Shown here: in pieces, positions 9,094-18,288 of the stretch
How the letters are laid out: the number at the start of each line of letters is the position of its first letter
Numbering within the stretch: position 1 is the first letter of the stretch
From: Pseudomonadota bacterium
GTDB lineage: Bacteria > Pseudomonadota > Gammaproteobacteria > Burkholderiales > Burkholderiaceae_C
NCBI GenBank assembly: GCA_018241265.1
Contig: JAFEEF010000043.1
Coordinates: 1-64,000 of the forward strand
Length of the DNA: 64,000 nucleotides
Reading direction: 5' to 3'
Notes under the pieces: model-generated
Database searches by the model: none
What the model saw: only the letters and a program-made list of their open reading frames with translations
Told to the model about the DNA's origin: nothing
Program-made: the position numbers and the translations under genes

Positions 9094-9129
9094 CGGTCCC
9101 CAAGGCGCCCCAAAACTTTGCCAAAGCCG
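9094..9129 (-). promoter_or_regulatory. Candidate operator: CCAAA-type direct repeats, copy B
   Basis: The plus-strand stretch CCAAGG, CCCAAAAC and GCCAAAG matches copy A at 5735-5769 over about 31 bp, including GTCC, CAAGG, CCAAAAC and GCCAAA at identical spacing. It lies 56-91 bp upstream of the LysE start. The gene-poor position of both copies and the helical repeat spacing argue for a regulator site rather than chance, though this is inference. Confidence 0.5.
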
Positions 9130-9177
9130 GCTGGGCGCGGCAGGCGATGCCCTCGCCTCCGCGCACCGATCAGGGCG

Positions 9178-9657
9178 TCAGCCGCGCCGCGCCTTCTCGA
9201 TCTTGGCGATGTCGATCTTCGACATCGTCATCATCGCGTCGAAGGCGCGCTTGGCCGCGGCGCGGTCCGGATCGGTGAATGCCTCGATGAGGGCGCGCGG
9301 CGTGATCTGCCACGACAGGCCCCACTTGTCCTTGCACCAGCCGCAGGCGCTGGCCTGTCCGCCGTTGTCGATGATCGCGTTCCAGAGCCGATCGGTCTCG
9401 GCCTGGTCGTCGGTCGCGACCTGGAACGAGAACGCCTCGTCGGGCGTGAACGCCGGGCCGCCGTTCAGCCCGATGCACGGTATGCCCATCACGGTGAACT
9501 CGACCGTCAGCACGTTGCCTTCCTTGCCCGCCGGATAGTCGCCGGGCGCGCGGCGCACGGCACGGACCGAGCTGTCCGGAAAGGTCTCGGCATAGAAGCG
9601 CGCGGCTTCCTCGGCGGTGCCGTCGTACCAGAGGCAGACGGTGTTCTTGGCCATCAT
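9178..9657 (-). CDS. PhnB-like VOC-superfamily protein
   Basis: The product of about 159 residues begins MMAKNTVCLWYDGTAEEAAR, the typical start of PhnB / 3-demethylubiquinone methyltransferase-like members of the vicinal oxygen chelate fold. SWQITPRAL and the late motif AFDAMMTMSKIDIAKIE are family hallmarks. Despite the database name these proteins are not proven methyltransferases; the function is unknown. Two adjacent ATGs (9657 and 9654) are possible starts, with GGAG 9 nt before the first. It stands alone. Confidence 0.85.
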   Translation of the reverse strand: MMAKNTVCLWYDGTAEEAARFYAETFPDSSVRAVRRAPGDYPAGKEGNVLTVEFTVMGIPCIGLNGGPAFTPDEAFSFQVATDDQAETDRLWNAIIDNGGQASACGWCKDKWGLSWQITPRALIEAFTDPDRAAAKRAFDAMMTMSKIDIAKIEKARRG

Positions 9658-9928
9658 GACTTGAATCTCCCTGCGAGTGATGTCGCGCATGGATCCCATG
9701 CGGTGCGGCCTCGCATTGTCGAGGACGCGTCGCGTATGCCGACCCATGGCCATGAAGGCTTACTTGTGATGCACCGCGTTGCTTGGCGACCGCTTTGCGC
9801 CGGGTCACGATGCGAAACTGAAGGCGGAACACCCGAGTCGGGACTGCGTTCGACTCGATGTCGATCGGCAGCCCGGCCGTTCGTCGTCGTTCCGACGGGC
9901 TCCGTCAGTCCACTTCCAGAAAGGCACC

Positions 9929-10600
9929 ATGAAGCTGCTCCTCACGTCCGCCGGCGTCAAGAACGCGAGCATCCACGCAGCGCTGCTCGACCTGCTCGGC
10001 AAGCCGATCGCCGAGTCTCGTGCGCTGTGCATACCCACGGCGGGATACGGACACCCGCACAGCTCGCCGGCCAGGGCGTGGGAATTCATCGCCGGCAGAT
10101 CCGGCACGCCGATGAGCGAACTCGGGTGGCAGTCCCTCGGCGTGCTGGAACTCACCGCATTGCCGAGCCTCCCGAGGGACCGCTGGGTGCGCTGGGTCGA
10201 GGAGACGGACGCATTGCTCGTCAACGGCGGCGATGCGGTCTACCTGTACCACTGGATGCGGCAGTCGGGGCTGGCCGACCTCGTCGAGACGATGCCGGAC
10301 AGGGTCTGGGTGGGCCTCAGCGCCGGCAGCATGGTGATGACGCCCCGGATCGGCGACGACTTCGTCGCGATGAGGCCGCCGATCACCGGCAATGACCGCA
10401 CGCTCGGGGTCGTCGATTTCTCGATCTTCCCGCACGTCGACCATCCGGAGCTGACGGAGAACACGATGGCGGCCGCGGAACGCTGGGCCGCCGGACTCGA
10501 CTGCCCGGCCTACGCGATCGACGACCAGACCGCGATCAAGGTGGTCGACGGCCACGCGGAAGTGATCTCCGAGGGGCACTGGCGATACTTCCCGCGCTGA
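9929..10600 (+). CDS. Peptidase E-like (S51) / class I glutamine amidotransferase-fold protein
   Basis: The 223-residue cytoplasmic protein opens with MKLLLTSAGVKN and contains the nucleophile elbow GLSAGSMVM near residue 132 and VNGGDAVYLYHW near 97, which match the peptidase S51 (aspartyl dipeptidase) family. The catalytic serine lies in GLSAGS; the FPHVDHPEL block holds the histidine. The preferred start has an AAAGG ribosome site 5 nt upstream. The usual role is hydrolysis of Asp-X dipeptides or cyanophycin-type dipeptides, but many members are uncharacterised. Confidence 0.82.
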   Translation: MKLLLTSAGVKNASIHAALLDLLGKPIAESRALCIPTAGYGHPHSSPARAWEFIAGRSGTPMSELGWQSLGVLELTALPSLPRDRWVRWVEETDALLVNGGDAVYLYHWMRQSGLADLVETMPDRVWVGLSAGSMVMTPRIGDDFVAMRPPITGNDRTLGVVDFSIFPHVDHPELTENTMAAAERWAAGLDCPAYAIDDQTAIKVVDGHAEVISEGHWRYFPR

Positions 10601-10606
10601 AGACGG

Positions 10607-10641
10607 CCGGTGCCGCGCGAGCATCGCCCGCGCGGCGCCGG
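10607..10641. terminator. GC-rich hairpin between convergent genes
   Basis: Arms CCGGTGCCGCGCG (10607-10619) and CGCGCGGCGCCGG (10629-10641) pair over 13 positions with one G-T wobble and a 9-nt loop, starting 7 bp after the peptidase stop codon. No U-tract follows on either strand, so it could be a weak terminator or a 3'-end stabiliser serving both directions. Confidence 0.45.
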
Positions 10642-11025
10642 TCGATAGCCCAGCGTACCCGCCAGCTCCCGCGTCTGGGTGCCCAGCACGTCCTCGGAGT
10701 AGAACTCTTTCCAGCGACCGGCCGACGCCGGATTGATGGCGTTGTGCAGGTGGAACTTCAGGTCGCCGCTCATCTTCGACGCGCTCGCCACGCCGTCGGT
10801 CATGCGGTCCCTGTCGTCGTACGGATTGATCATCGCCGCCTCGTACGGGATGCCGATGAAGCTGCAGACGCCGCGCATCGCGGCCTCGGGCGCAGTCACG
10901 ACGTCTTCATAGCGCAGTTGCAGCCAGCGCTGCGCCGGCACCTGCTTGGCGATCTCGAGCGTGTTCTGCTGGGCCAGCAGCCACGTTCGATCTCGCTCAA
11001 GGCCGGCAATCGCCATCAAGGACAT
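10630..11025 (-). pseudogene. 3' remnant of a sulfotransferase gene
   Basis: About 130 codons resemble the C-terminal half of PAPS-dependent sulfotransferases: WLQLRYEDVVTAPEAAMRGV, then CSFIGIPYE, and NAINPASAGRWKEFY near the end followed by a leucine-rich LAGTLGYRP. The N-terminal half with the PAPS phosphate loop is absent: upstream of about 11025 the frame runs into the 3' end of the neighbouring VOC gene. There is no credible start or ribosome site. It is probably decayed after deletion, perhaps the old 3' flank of the operon. Confidence 0.7.
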
Positions 11026-11032
11026 GCCGTGG

Positions 11033-11410
11033 CTACAAGCTCTCCGCCGGATCGAAATCCAACTCCACCTTCGCCCCGCTCGGGTCATAGGTGAACAGCT
11101 GCCAGATCCCCGAGTCCTTCTGCCGCCGCAGGTCGTACTTCCATCCGCGCTCGTCGAAGCGCGCCTTCACCGCCTTCACATCCTTCGCGGTGAACGCCAT
11201 GTGGTCGATCACCCCGGCCCGATGCGCCGGCGGCGGCCGGTCGAAGTACAGGTGCAGCACGGCCTGCTCGCCGCCCGCATACAGCCACGCGCCATCGAAG
11301 CCGAGGTCGGGCCGATGCCCCACCGTCAGGCCGAGCAGGCCGACGTAGAAGTCCAGCGTCGTCTGCGGGTCTTCGGCGATGGCGGTGAAGTGGTTCATGC
11401 CGACGATCAT
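11033..11410 (-). CDS. Glyoxalase/VOC-superfamily protein
   Basis: The 125-residue single-domain protein has the betaalphabetabetabeta glyoxalase pattern: MNHFTAIAEDPQTTLDFYVG at the start, GVIDHMAFTAKDV in the middle and LFTYDPSGAKVELDFD at the end. Possible metal ligands are H7, H70 and E119. Members are dioxygenases, isomerases, glutathione transferases or lactoylglutathione lyases; which applies here is not visible. It is the last intact gene of the long minus-strand train, 30 bp after the quinone oxidoreductase fusion. An in-frame ATG four codons on is an alternative start. Confidence 0.85.
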   Translation of the reverse strand: MIVGMNHFTAIAEDPQTTLDFYVGLLGLTVGHRPDLGFDGAWLYAGGEQAVLHLYFDRPPPAHRAGVIDHMAFTAKDVKAVKARFDERGWKYDLRRQKDSGIWQLFTYDPSGAKVELDFDPAESL

Positions 11411-11440
11411 GGCGGGCGCTCCTGCGGTTCGTTCGTGACT

Positions 11441-12928
11441 TCAGGCGATGAGGATCAACGCGCCGATGGTGCCACGCGATTCGAGCCGCCGGTGCGCGTC
11501 GGCCGCGGCGTCGAGCGCGTGGCGCTCGATCGGCGGCACCTTGAGGCGGCCGTCGGCGATCGCATCCCAGACATGCTGCGCACGCTCGGCGAGCTGCGCC
11601 GCGGTCGCGACGTAGTCGAACACGGCCGGGCGCGAGAAGGTGATCGACTTGGCCACCAGCCGATCGGGCGACAGCGGCTGCAGCGTACCGGTCGCCTGGC
11701 CCACGCTGATCCAGTGGCCGCGGCGCGCGAGCGCGGCGTAGTTCTCGTCGCGCGCCGCATCGCCCAGGCCGTCGATCACGACGTCGGCCCCGCCGAGGCG
11801 CTGCACGTCGTCGGCGAAGCGGTAGTCGGCCGTCACGATCACGTGGTCGCAGCCGGCCTCGCGCGCGACGCGCGCCTTGGCTTCGGTCGAGACCGTGCCG
11901 ATCACGGTCGCGCCCAGGCGCCGCGCCCACGAGGCCACCATCAGCCCGAGCGCGCCGGCGGCCGCATGGACCAAAAGCTTCGTGCCGGCGCGCACGTGGC
12001 CGAGGTCGTGCAGCAGGACGTCGGCGGTGATGCCCTTGAGCAGCACGGCCGCGGCGGTCTCGTCCTCGATCGCGGCGGGCAGGCGCACGACGGCATCGGC
12101 CGGCACGGTGCGCACGCTGCAGTAGGCGCCGGGCACGTGATGCAGATAGGCCACGCGGTCGCCGGGCAAGAAGCCGGTGACGCCCTCGCCGGTGTCGATC
12201 ACGCTGCCGGCCGCTTCCATCCCCGGCACGCCGGGGAGCGGCAGCATCGGCGGGATCCAGCCGCGGCGGAGGTAGACGTCGAGGAAGTTGATGCCGATCG
12301 CACGCTGGCGGATGCGGACCTCGCCGGGGCCGGGCGCGGGCGCCTCGCCGTCCTCGGCTTGCAGCAGGTCGGGGCCGCCGTAGTGGCGGACGACGGCGCG
12401 GCGTGACGGCAATGGCATGGCGCGCGGCATCGCGGTCGCGGCCGCCGACGGTCGGGCGCCGCCGGCATCGCCCCTGCGCAGGTCCCCGCCGACGCGCAGA
12501 TGGCGGCGCAGGTTCGCGAAGCCGGCTTCGTAGACGCCTTGCGCCACCATGTCGCGCAGCTCGCGCTCCATGCCGGGCGGCGTCGCGAACGTCGACTCCC
12601 AATGCCAGAAGGTGCGGTTGCCGTCGGTCACCGGCTTGAGCGTCACGGTGGCGACGTAGCGCTGCAGCGGCACGGTCGCTTCGACGATGCAGTAGATGCT
12701 CTTGTGCTCGACGTCGTCGAGCGCGAGCAGTTGCTCGCGGATGCGGTTGCCGTCCTTCAGCGCGAAGTTGCGGACGCAGCCGACCCGGCTCGATTGCTCG
12801 TTGCGCTCGATGCGGCTCTGCTCGACGACGTCGTGCCAGCGGTCGTGGCTGTTGAAGTCGCGCAGGACTGCCCAGACGCGGGCGATCGGGGCGTCGATGA
12901 TGGTGGAGCGGATGACCTTTTGGAGCAT
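11441..12928 (-). CDS. Fusion of an SRPBCC domain and a zinc-independent quinone oxidoreductase
   Basis: Residues 1 to about 150 form an SRPBCC ligand-binding domain closely resembling the lone SRPBCC protein encoded at 13051: both start with a hydrophobic strand, then WAVLRDFNSHDRWH, VGCVRNF and TDGNRTFWHWES. After a flexible linker, residues from about 175 to 495 form an MDR-family quinone oxidoreductase with GINFLDVYLRRG, LLKGITADVLLHD and the nucleotide-binding HAAAGALGLM. There is no stop and no ribosome site before the internal ATGs at 12430 and 12418, so one polypeptide is expected. The Bet v1-like cavity might deliver a hydrophobic substrate to the reductase; this is inference. An ATG eight codons upstream is possible, but alignment with the paralogue favours 12928. 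Confidence 0.82.
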   Translation of the reverse strand: MLQKVIRSTIIDAPIARVWAVLRDFNSHDRWHDVVEQSRIERNEQSSRVGCVRNFALKDGNRIREQLLALDDVEHKSIYCIVEATVPLQRYVATVTLKPVTDGNRTFWHWESTFATPPGMERELRDMVAQGVYEAGFANLRRHLRVGGDLRRGDAGGARPSAAATAMPRAMPLPSRRAVVRHYGGPDLLQAEDGEAPAPGPGEVRIRQRAIGINFLDVYLRRGWIPPMLPLPGVPGMEAAGSVIDTGEGVTGFLPGDRVAYLHHVPGAYCSVRTVPADAVVRLPAAIEDETAAAVLLKGITADVLLHDLGHVRAGTKLLVHAAAGALGLMVASWARRLGATVIGTVSTEAKARVAREAGCDHVIVTADYRFADDVQRLGGADVVIDGLGDAARDENYAALARRGHWISVGQATGTLQPLSPDRLVAKSITFSRPAVFDYVATAAQLAERAQHVWDAIADGRLKVPPIERHALDAAADAHRRLESRGTIGALILIA

Positions 12929-12959
12929 GGGCGGTCTCGGGCGGTCAGGCATCCGCCAT

Positions 12960-13034
12960 CCGTTCGGGCCGAGCTTGTCGAAGCCTTCGTCGCGTACGGC
13001 CCTCTCGGCCCTTCGACAGGCTCAGGGCGAACGG
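12960..13034. repeat. REP-like inverted repeat
   Basis: Left arm CCGTTCGGGCCGAGCTTGTC plus GAAG (12960-12983) and right arm CTTCGACAGGCTCAGGGCGA plus ACGG (13011-13034) are inverted copies with 20 of 24 positions paired around a 27-nt centre. This sequence type (CCTTCGACAGGCTCAGGGCG) is a widely dispersed intergenic palindrome in proteobacterial genomes, usually read as a REP/MITE-like element. Here it separates two adjacent genes of the minus-strand train and could act as a partial terminator or mRNA stabiliser. Confidence 0.75.
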
Positions 13035-13050
13035 TGTCGCCACCATCACC

Positions 13051-13491
13051 TCACCTTCCCCCGAACTGCCGCTTCAACGCATCGAACCCCGCCTGGAACA
13101 CCCCGTCCCCGATCGATGCCACCAGCTCCCGCTCGCGTCCCTCGCCGCAATCGAACTCCGCGCTCCACTCCGCGAAGCAGCGGTTCCCGTCCGTCACCGG
13201 CGTCAGCTTCAAGGTCGCGACGTAGTTCGTCACGCCCATCGGGCTCTCGAGGATCTCGTAGGTGCAGCTGTAGTCGTAGTCCGAGAGCGCCAGCAGCCGC
13301 TCGCGGATCATGCCGCCGTCGCGGGTGTGGAAGTGGCGGATGCAGCCGACCTTGTCGCTCGCCTCGCCGTTCTCGATGCGGCTGTCGGCGATCACCGGGT
13401 GCCATTGCGGCAGCGCGTTGAAGTCGCGGATGCGCGACCACACAGTGTCGCCGCCGGCGTCGATCACGCTCGACACATAGACCCGGATCAT
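13051..13491 (-). CDS. SRPBCC (Bet v1-like) family protein
   Basis: The 146-residue cytoplasmic protein is a stand-alone SRPBCC domain: [36 protein letters not shown], and TDGNRCFAEWSAEFD, ending in an amphipathic helix GVFQAGFDALKRQF. Such domains form a deep hydrophobic pocket for lipids, polyketides or aromatics. It overlaps the flotillin stop codon by 4 nt (ATGA) and is therefore probably coupled to it. The N-terminal part of the next gene is a close paralogue, suggesting duplication followed by fusion. Confidence 0.87.
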   Translation of the reverse strand: MIRVYVSSVIDAGGDTVWSRIRDFNALPQWHPVIADSRIENGEASDKVGCIRHFHTRDGGMIRERLLALSDYDYSCTYEILESPMGVTNYVATLKLTPVTDGNRCFAEWSAEFDCGEGRERELVASIGDGVFQAGFDALKRQFGGR

Positions 13492-15173
13492 TCCTTCGCC
13501 TTCAATGCCGGCGGCAGCTGGCCCACGCCCGATGCGCTGGCCACCATCTGCTGGATGTCACCCGACTGCAGCCCGATCTCGCGCAGCAGCTGATCGACGA
13601 TGGGCGCCTGCGCGCGGAAGCGCAGCGCCGAGTTGACGACGCCGTCGGCGAAGCTCGCGCCGTTGCCGTCCATCGAGCCGCCGCCACCGCCCGCCAACCC
13701 GTCGACGTGCAGGATCTTGATCCCCTCGATGCGCTCCATCGGCCGCACCGCCTCGCGGATGATCGCCTCGGCCTTCTCGACCAGGCGCAGCCGCAGCGCC
13801 GAGGCGCGCGCCTCGGGCGACAGCACGTTCTGCGCCTCGTTCATCATGCGCGTCGCCTCGGCCTCGATCTCGGCGCGCACCTTGGCCGCGAGCGCGCGGA
13901 TCTTGTCGGCTTCGGCATCGGCCTCGGCCTGCGCGCGGATCGCGGCGCCGCGGTCGGCGCTCGCTTCCTTCTCGGCCCGGGCAGCGGCAGTGAGCTGCAA
14001 GGATTCGCGCTCGGCCGCCTGCGCCGCGGCGATCAGCTCGATCGCCTTCCTGCGCTCGGCCATCTCGACCTCGCGCGCGGTGAAGACCTTTTCCTCGGCC
14101 GCGACCGCTTCGGCGCGCGCCTTGTCGGCCGCGGCCTGCGCGATGCTCTGCGCCTCGCTCTCGCGCGCGACCTCGATCGCGCGCTGCTGCTCGGCGAGCT
14201 CCAGCGCCTTGCGGCGCTCGATCTCCGCGGCCTGGATCGCGCGCTCCTTCGCGATGCGCTCGCTCTCGACGCTCTGCTCGGAGCGGATGCGCGCCGCCTC
14301 GATCGTCTGCTTGGCGGCAATCTGCGCGTTCTCCGAATCCTGGTCGCGCTGCGCGCGCTCCACCGCGAGGTCGGCGCGCTGCTTGGCACGTGCGAACTCC
14401 ACCTCGCGCTGTTGCGCGAGCCGCGCGTATTCGCTTTCGCGGTCGATGCCGAGCGACGACTTCTCGGCCTCGAGGTTCTTGTTGCGGATCGCCACCAGCG
14501 TGTCCTGCTCGACGTCGTTGCGCTGCTTCTTGCGCCGCTCGATCTGCTCGGTCAGCCGCGTCAGGCCTTCGGCGTCGAACGCGTTGCTCGGGTTGAAGAA
14601 CTCCATCGCGGTCTGGTCGAGCTGCGTCAAGGACGCGGCTTCGAGCTCGAGGCCGTTCTTCGTCAGATCGCCCGCCACCGCCTCGCGCACGCGCTTGACG
14701 TAGGCGCCGCGCTGCTCGTGCAGCTCTTCCATCGTCATCTCGGCCGCGCCGGTGCGCAGCGCATCGACGAACTTGCCTTCGACGAGTTCCTTCAGCTGCT
14801 CGGGCTCCATCGTGCGCAGGCCGAGCGTCTGCGCGGCGGCCGCCACCGCGCCGGGCTCGGCCGCGACGCGCACGTAGAACTCGGCGATCACGTCGACGCG
14901 CATGCGGTCCTTCGTGATCAGCGCCTTGTCGCGGCCGCGGCTCACTTCGAGCCGCAAGGTGTTCATGTTGACCGGGATCACGTCGTGCACGATCGGCAGC
15001 ACGAACGCGCCGCCGTCGAGCACCACCTTCTGGCCGCCGAGGCCGGTGCGCACGAACGCGCGCTCCTTGGAACTGCGGAGGTAGAGCCAGTGGAGCAGCC
15101 ACACGACGATCGCGACGACGATCGCGACGACGACGAGGCCGAGGATGAAGCTGCCGAACTGCGCGCCGGTCAT
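13488..15173 (-). CDS. Flotillin (YqiK-type SPFH/band 7 protein)
   Basis: The 561-residue protein has one N-terminal membrane segment (about 8-30), then an SPFH domain with [26 protein letters not shown] and [14 protein letters not shown], which resemble Escherichia coli YqiK. Residues 220 to about 480 form a long charged coiled coil rich in Glu, Ala and Arg, and the tail carries the conserved [13 protein letters not shown]. Flotillins scaffold membrane microdomains. No NfeD partner gene is adjacent. Its start overlaps the upstream gene as ATGA and its stop overlaps the downstream SRPBCC start the same way, so it is firmly part of this operon, an unusual setting. Confidence 0.92.
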   Translation of the reverse strand: MTGAQFGSFILGLVVVAIVVAIVVWLLHWLYLRSSKERAFVRTGLGGQKVVLDGGAFVLPIVHDVIPVNMNTLRLEVSRGRDKALITKDRMRVDVIAEFYVRVAAEPGAVAAAAQTLGLRTMEPEQLKELVEGKFVDALRTGAAEMTMEELHEQRGAYVKRVREAVAGDLTKNGLELEAASLTQLDQTAMEFFNPSNAFDAEGLTRLTEQIERRKKQRNDVEQDTLVAIRNKNLEAEKSSLGIDRESEYARLAQQREVEFARAKQRADLAVERAQRDQDSENAQIAAKQTIEAARIRSEQSVESERIAKERAIQAAEIERRKALELAEQQRAIEVARESEAQSIAQAAADKARAEAVAAEEKVFTAREVEMAERRKAIELIAAAQAAERESLQLTAAARAEKEASADRGAAIRAQAEADAEADKIRALAAKVRAEIEAEATRMMNEAQNVLSPEARASALRLRLVEKAEAIIREAVRPMERIEGIKILHVDGLAGGGGGSMDGNGASFADGVVNSALRFRAQAPIVDQLLREIGLQSGDIQQMVASASGVGQLPPALKAKE

Positions 15174-16021
15174 GATCGTGTCTCCAAAGGTTCGCGGGTC
15201 AAGGCGGTGAATCGCCGCGTCGTTTCCGTGAGGGCCGTCTCGGTCGGCAGCCGCTCCATCGAACTCGCGCCGTAGAAGCCGTGGCAGCCGCTGCAGTGGC
15301 CGAGGATGTACTTCGCATCGTCCGGCGTCGCGATCGGGCCGCCGTGGCACAGCACGATCACGTCGGGCTTCACGGCGCGTGCCGCCGCGGCCCAGGCGTT
15401 GATCGGCGCGACGCAGTCCGACAGCTTCAGCGCGGTCTCGGCGCCGATCGAGCCGCCGGTCGTGAGGCCGAGGTGGCAGACGACGACATCGGCGCCGGCC
15501 TTGGCCATCGCGCGCGCGTCGGCTTCGCTGAAGACATAGGGCGTCGTCAGGAGATCGAGGCCACGCGCACGCTCGATCATCTCGACCTCGAGCCCGTAGC
15601 CCATGCCGGTCTCTTCGAGGTTGGCGCGGAAGGTGCCGTCGATGAGGCCGACGGTCGGGAAGTTCTGCACGCCCGAGAAACCCAGGTCGATCAGCTGGCG
15701 CAGGAACTGGTCCGGGATCATGAACGGATCGGTGCCGTTCACGCCCGCGAGCACCGGCGTGCGCTTGACGACCGGCAGCACTTCGCGCGCCATCTCGACG
15801 ACGATCTGGTTCGCGTTGCCGTAGGCCAGCAGCCCCGCCAGCGAGCCGCGCCCGGCCATGCGGTAGCGGCCCGAGTTGTAGATCACGATGAGGTCGATGC
15901 CGCCGGCCTCCTCGCACTTGGCCGACAGCCCCGTGCCGGCACCGCCGCCGACGATGGGCACGCCGCGCGCGACCTTCGCGTGCAGCCGGCCGAGCAGTTC
16001 CGATCTAGCGATGCGCGGCAT
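15170..16021 (-). CDS. PEP hydrolase-family TIM-barrel protein (Tm-1 C-terminal type)
   Basis: The 283-residue protein matches the TIM-barrel family named phosphoenolpyruvate hydrolase (Pfam PF09370): [62 protein letters not shown] and [12 protein letters not shown]. The biochemical activity is poorly established. In the tomato resistance protein Tm-1 a domain of this family is joined behind a UPF0261 domain; here the UPF0261 domain is encoded just upstream, with a 17-nt overlap of the genes, which supports joint function. The start at 16021 gives the standard N-terminus; its stop overlaps the flotillin start. Confidence 0.88.
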   Translation of the reverse strand: MPRIARSELLGRLHAKVARGVPIVGGGAGTGLSAKCEEAGGIDLIVIYNSGRYRMAGRGSLAGLLAYGNANQIVVEMAREVLPVVKRTPVLAGVNGTDPFMIPDQFLRQLIDLGFSGVQNFPTVGLIDGTFRANLEETGMGYGLEVEMIERARGLDLLTTPYVFSEADARAMAKAGADVVVCHLGLTTGGSIGAETALKLSDCVAPINAWAAAARAVKPDVIVLCHGGPIATPDDAKYILGHCSGCHGFYGASSMERLPTETALTETTRRFTALTREPLETRS

Positions 16022-18269
16022 GACCCGCCTCCCTGCCGGATCGCGATGCCACGTCGCGCCAGGCGGCAACGAGGGCATCGGCGTAGGCTTCGTCGTTGAT
16101 GTGATGCGGCAGGCGGATGAGCTTCCGGTCGCTGCCGCTGCGGAACTGCTGCTCGATGGTCGTGAAGAGCACGCGGTCGGCCTCGGGGTCGTGGAACGGC
16201 TGGCCGGGCCGGTCGATCGCCGAGACGCCGCCTTCGGGAATCAGGAAGCGCACCGGGCCGCGCATCGCGTTGAGCTTCTGCGCGATGAAGTCGCCGATGC
16301 GGCGGCACTCGTCGGCCGTCGTGCGCATCAAGGTGACGTTGGGGTTGTGGCGATACAGGTTGCGGCCGCGGTAGCGCTCGGGCACGGTGTCCCAGGCGCC
16401 GAAGTTCACCATGTCGAGCGCGCCGCACGAGCCGACGTAGGGCAGCGCATGGCGCGCGAACACGTCGAGCCGCGTCGCGCCGGCCGACAGCACGCCGCCA
16501 CCGATCTCGTCGGCGATCTCGGTGGTCGAGACGTCGATCGCGCCCGCGAGCAGCTCCGAGTCGGCGAGCTTCTCCATCGACTGGCCGCCGACGCCGGTCG
16601 CGTGGAAGACCAGGCAGTCGTAGTCGTCCGACAGCTGCTGGGCCACCATCTGCACGCACGGCGTCGTCACGCCGAACATCGTCAGGCCGATCGCCGGCTT
16701 GCTCTCGGCCGACGCCGCCGGCGGATGCGTGACCATGCCGGCGAGCGCATGCGCCGCGTTCGCGAGCACCTTCTCGCTGATGCGATGGATGCCCTGCACG
16801 TCGGTGACCGAATACATCATGCAGATGTCGCTCGGGCCGACGTAGGGCCGCGTGTCGCCGCTCGCCATCGTCGAGACCATGACCTTCGGCAGGCCGACCG
16901 GCAGCGCGCGCATGCCCTGCGTCGCGAGCGACGTGCCGCCCGAGCCGCCGGCCGAGATCAGCCCGCCGAGGTCGCGCCGCGTGCGCACGAAGTGCTCGAA
17001 CGCGAGCGCCATCGCGCTGACCGCGCTGCCGCGGTCGCCGCTGAACACGGCGCGCTCGCCGTCGGGATGGTGGCGCGCGACCTCGCGCGGGTGGACGTTG
17101 GCGGTCGACGGCTTGCCCGAGGTCGAGAGATCGACCGTCACGACGCGCAAGCCGAGCTTTTCGAGGCACTGCTTCAGGTAGAGCAGCTCGCGGCCCTTGG
17201 TGTCGAACGTGCCGGCGACGTAGGCGGCGCGTCCGCTGCTGATGGCGACGGGGAAGTCGAAGACCTGGGCCGAAGCGGCGGCCGGCGCGGCCGTCCTCGA
17301 CGCAGCAGAGAACGATACCGGCGCATCGCGCGGGATGTCGGCGACGGGCCCTGCGGTCCCGCCGGCGTTCCAGCGCGTGTAGCCGCGCACGCTGCGCTCG
17401 ATCGGCGCGTCGAGCGACGGGCCGCTGTCGCCATGCGCGCGGCGCACCGTGTAGACGCGTAGCGGCGCGCCATCGTCGTCCTCTGCCGGCGACATCGGCG
17501 TAGCCGCCTCGGGCTCGTCGTCTTCGAGCGCCGCGCCGGCACGCACGCCGAGCAGCCGCTCCTGCAGCTCGCGATCGCCGGCGAGCTGCGCCGCCGGCAT
17601 CTCGTGCGCGATCCGGCCGTTGACCATCACGCCGATCCGATCGGCCACGTCGATCGCGACGCCGAGGTTCTGCTCGATCAGCAGCACCGCGATCTCGCCG
17701 CCGGTCGCGAGGTCGCGCAGCGCCTGCACGACCTGCTCGACGATCACCGGCGCGAGGCCTTCGGTCGGCTCGTCCATCACCAGCAGCCTGGGCTCGAGCA
17801 GCAGCGCGCGGCCGATCGCGAGCATCTGCTGCTCGCCGCCCGAGAGCTGCGCGCCGCCGTGGGACTTGCGCTCGGCCAGCCGCGGGAACATCGCATAGAC
17901 GCGATCGACATCGCGCCTCTTGGGCGCGACGAGGCGCAGGGTCTCGTCGACCGACAGCGACGGCCAGACGCGCCGGCCCTGCGGCACGTAGGCGATGCCG
18001 CGCCTGGTGATCCGGTTGGGCGTCGCGCCGAGGATCTCTTCGCCGAGCAGGCGCACGCTGCCGCGCGCCGGCACCAGGCCGGTGATCGCATTGCACAGCG
18101 TCGTCTTGCCCATGCCGTTGCGGCCGACGATGCCGAGCACGCCGCGGTCGAGCGTGAGGCCGACCTGCTGGAGCGCGTGGGCGCGGCCGTAGTAGACGTC
18201 GAGCCCTTGGACGACGAGGACCGGGCCGCGCGCGGCGGTCTCCGTGGACTTGGAGCCGAACCAGTTCAT
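16005..18269 (-). CDS. Fusion of a LivF-type ABC ATPase with a Tm-1-like (UPF0261) domain
   Basis: The 754-residue product joins two proteins. Residues 15-245 are a LivF-type ABC ATPase with Walker [10 protein letters not shown] (49-57), signature LSGGE (142-146) and Walker B LLVMDEP (162-168). A linker of about 100 residues rich in Ala, Pro, Asp and Glu follows. Residues 345-754 are a UPF0261/Tm-1-like domain, opening [19 protein letters not shown] and containing [20 protein letters not shown] and [14 protein letters not shown]. The Tm-1 N-terminal domain binds nucleotide. The ATPase energises the LivHM permease at the inner membrane, so the fusion would tether a soluble enzyme to the transporter. 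No internal start is required by the sequence. Confidence 0.88.
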   Translation of the reverse strand: MNWFGSKSTETAARGPVLVVQGLDVYYGRAHALQQVGLTLDRGVLGIVGRNGMGKTTLCNAITGLVPARGSVRLLGEEILGATPNRITRRGIAYVPQGRRVWPSLSVDETLRLVAPKRRDVDRVYAMFPRLAERKSHGGAQLSGGEQQMLAIGRALLLEPRLLVMDEPTEGLAPVIVEQVVQALRDLATGGEIAVLLIEQNLGVAIDVADRIGVMVNGRIAHEMPAAQLAGDRELQERLLGVRAGAALEDDEPEAATPMSPAEDDDGAPLRVYTVRRAHGDSGPSLDAPIERSVRGYTRWNAGGTAGPVADIPRDAPVSFSAASRTAAPAAASAQVFDFPVAISSGRAAYVAGTFDTKGRELLYLKQCLEKLGLRVVTVDLSTSGKPSTANVHPREVARHHPDGERAVFSGDRGSAVSAMALAFEHFVRTRRDLGGLISAGGSGGTSLATQGMRALPVGLPKVMVSTMASGDTRPYVGPSDICMMYSVTDVQGIHRISEKVLANAAHALAGMVTHPPAASAESKPAIGLTMFGVTTPCVQMVAQQLSDDYDCLVFHATGVGGQSMEKLADSELLAGAIDVSTTEIADEIGGGVLSAGATRLDVFARHALPYVGSCGALDMVNFGAWDTVPERYRGRNLYRHNPNVTLMRTTADECRRIGDFIAQKLNAMRGPVRFLIPEGGVSAIDRPGQPFHDPEADRVLFTTIEQQFRSGSDRKLIRLPHHINDEAYADALVAAWRDVASRSGREAGHAAHR

Positions 18270-18288
18270 GGGGTGCCGGCGGCCGCCA

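Noticed and set aside
13600..15275. Long plus-strand frames opposite the flotillin gene, one serine- and alanine-rich
   Set aside because: They mirror the repetitive coiled-coil codons of the flotillin on the other strand and match no family.
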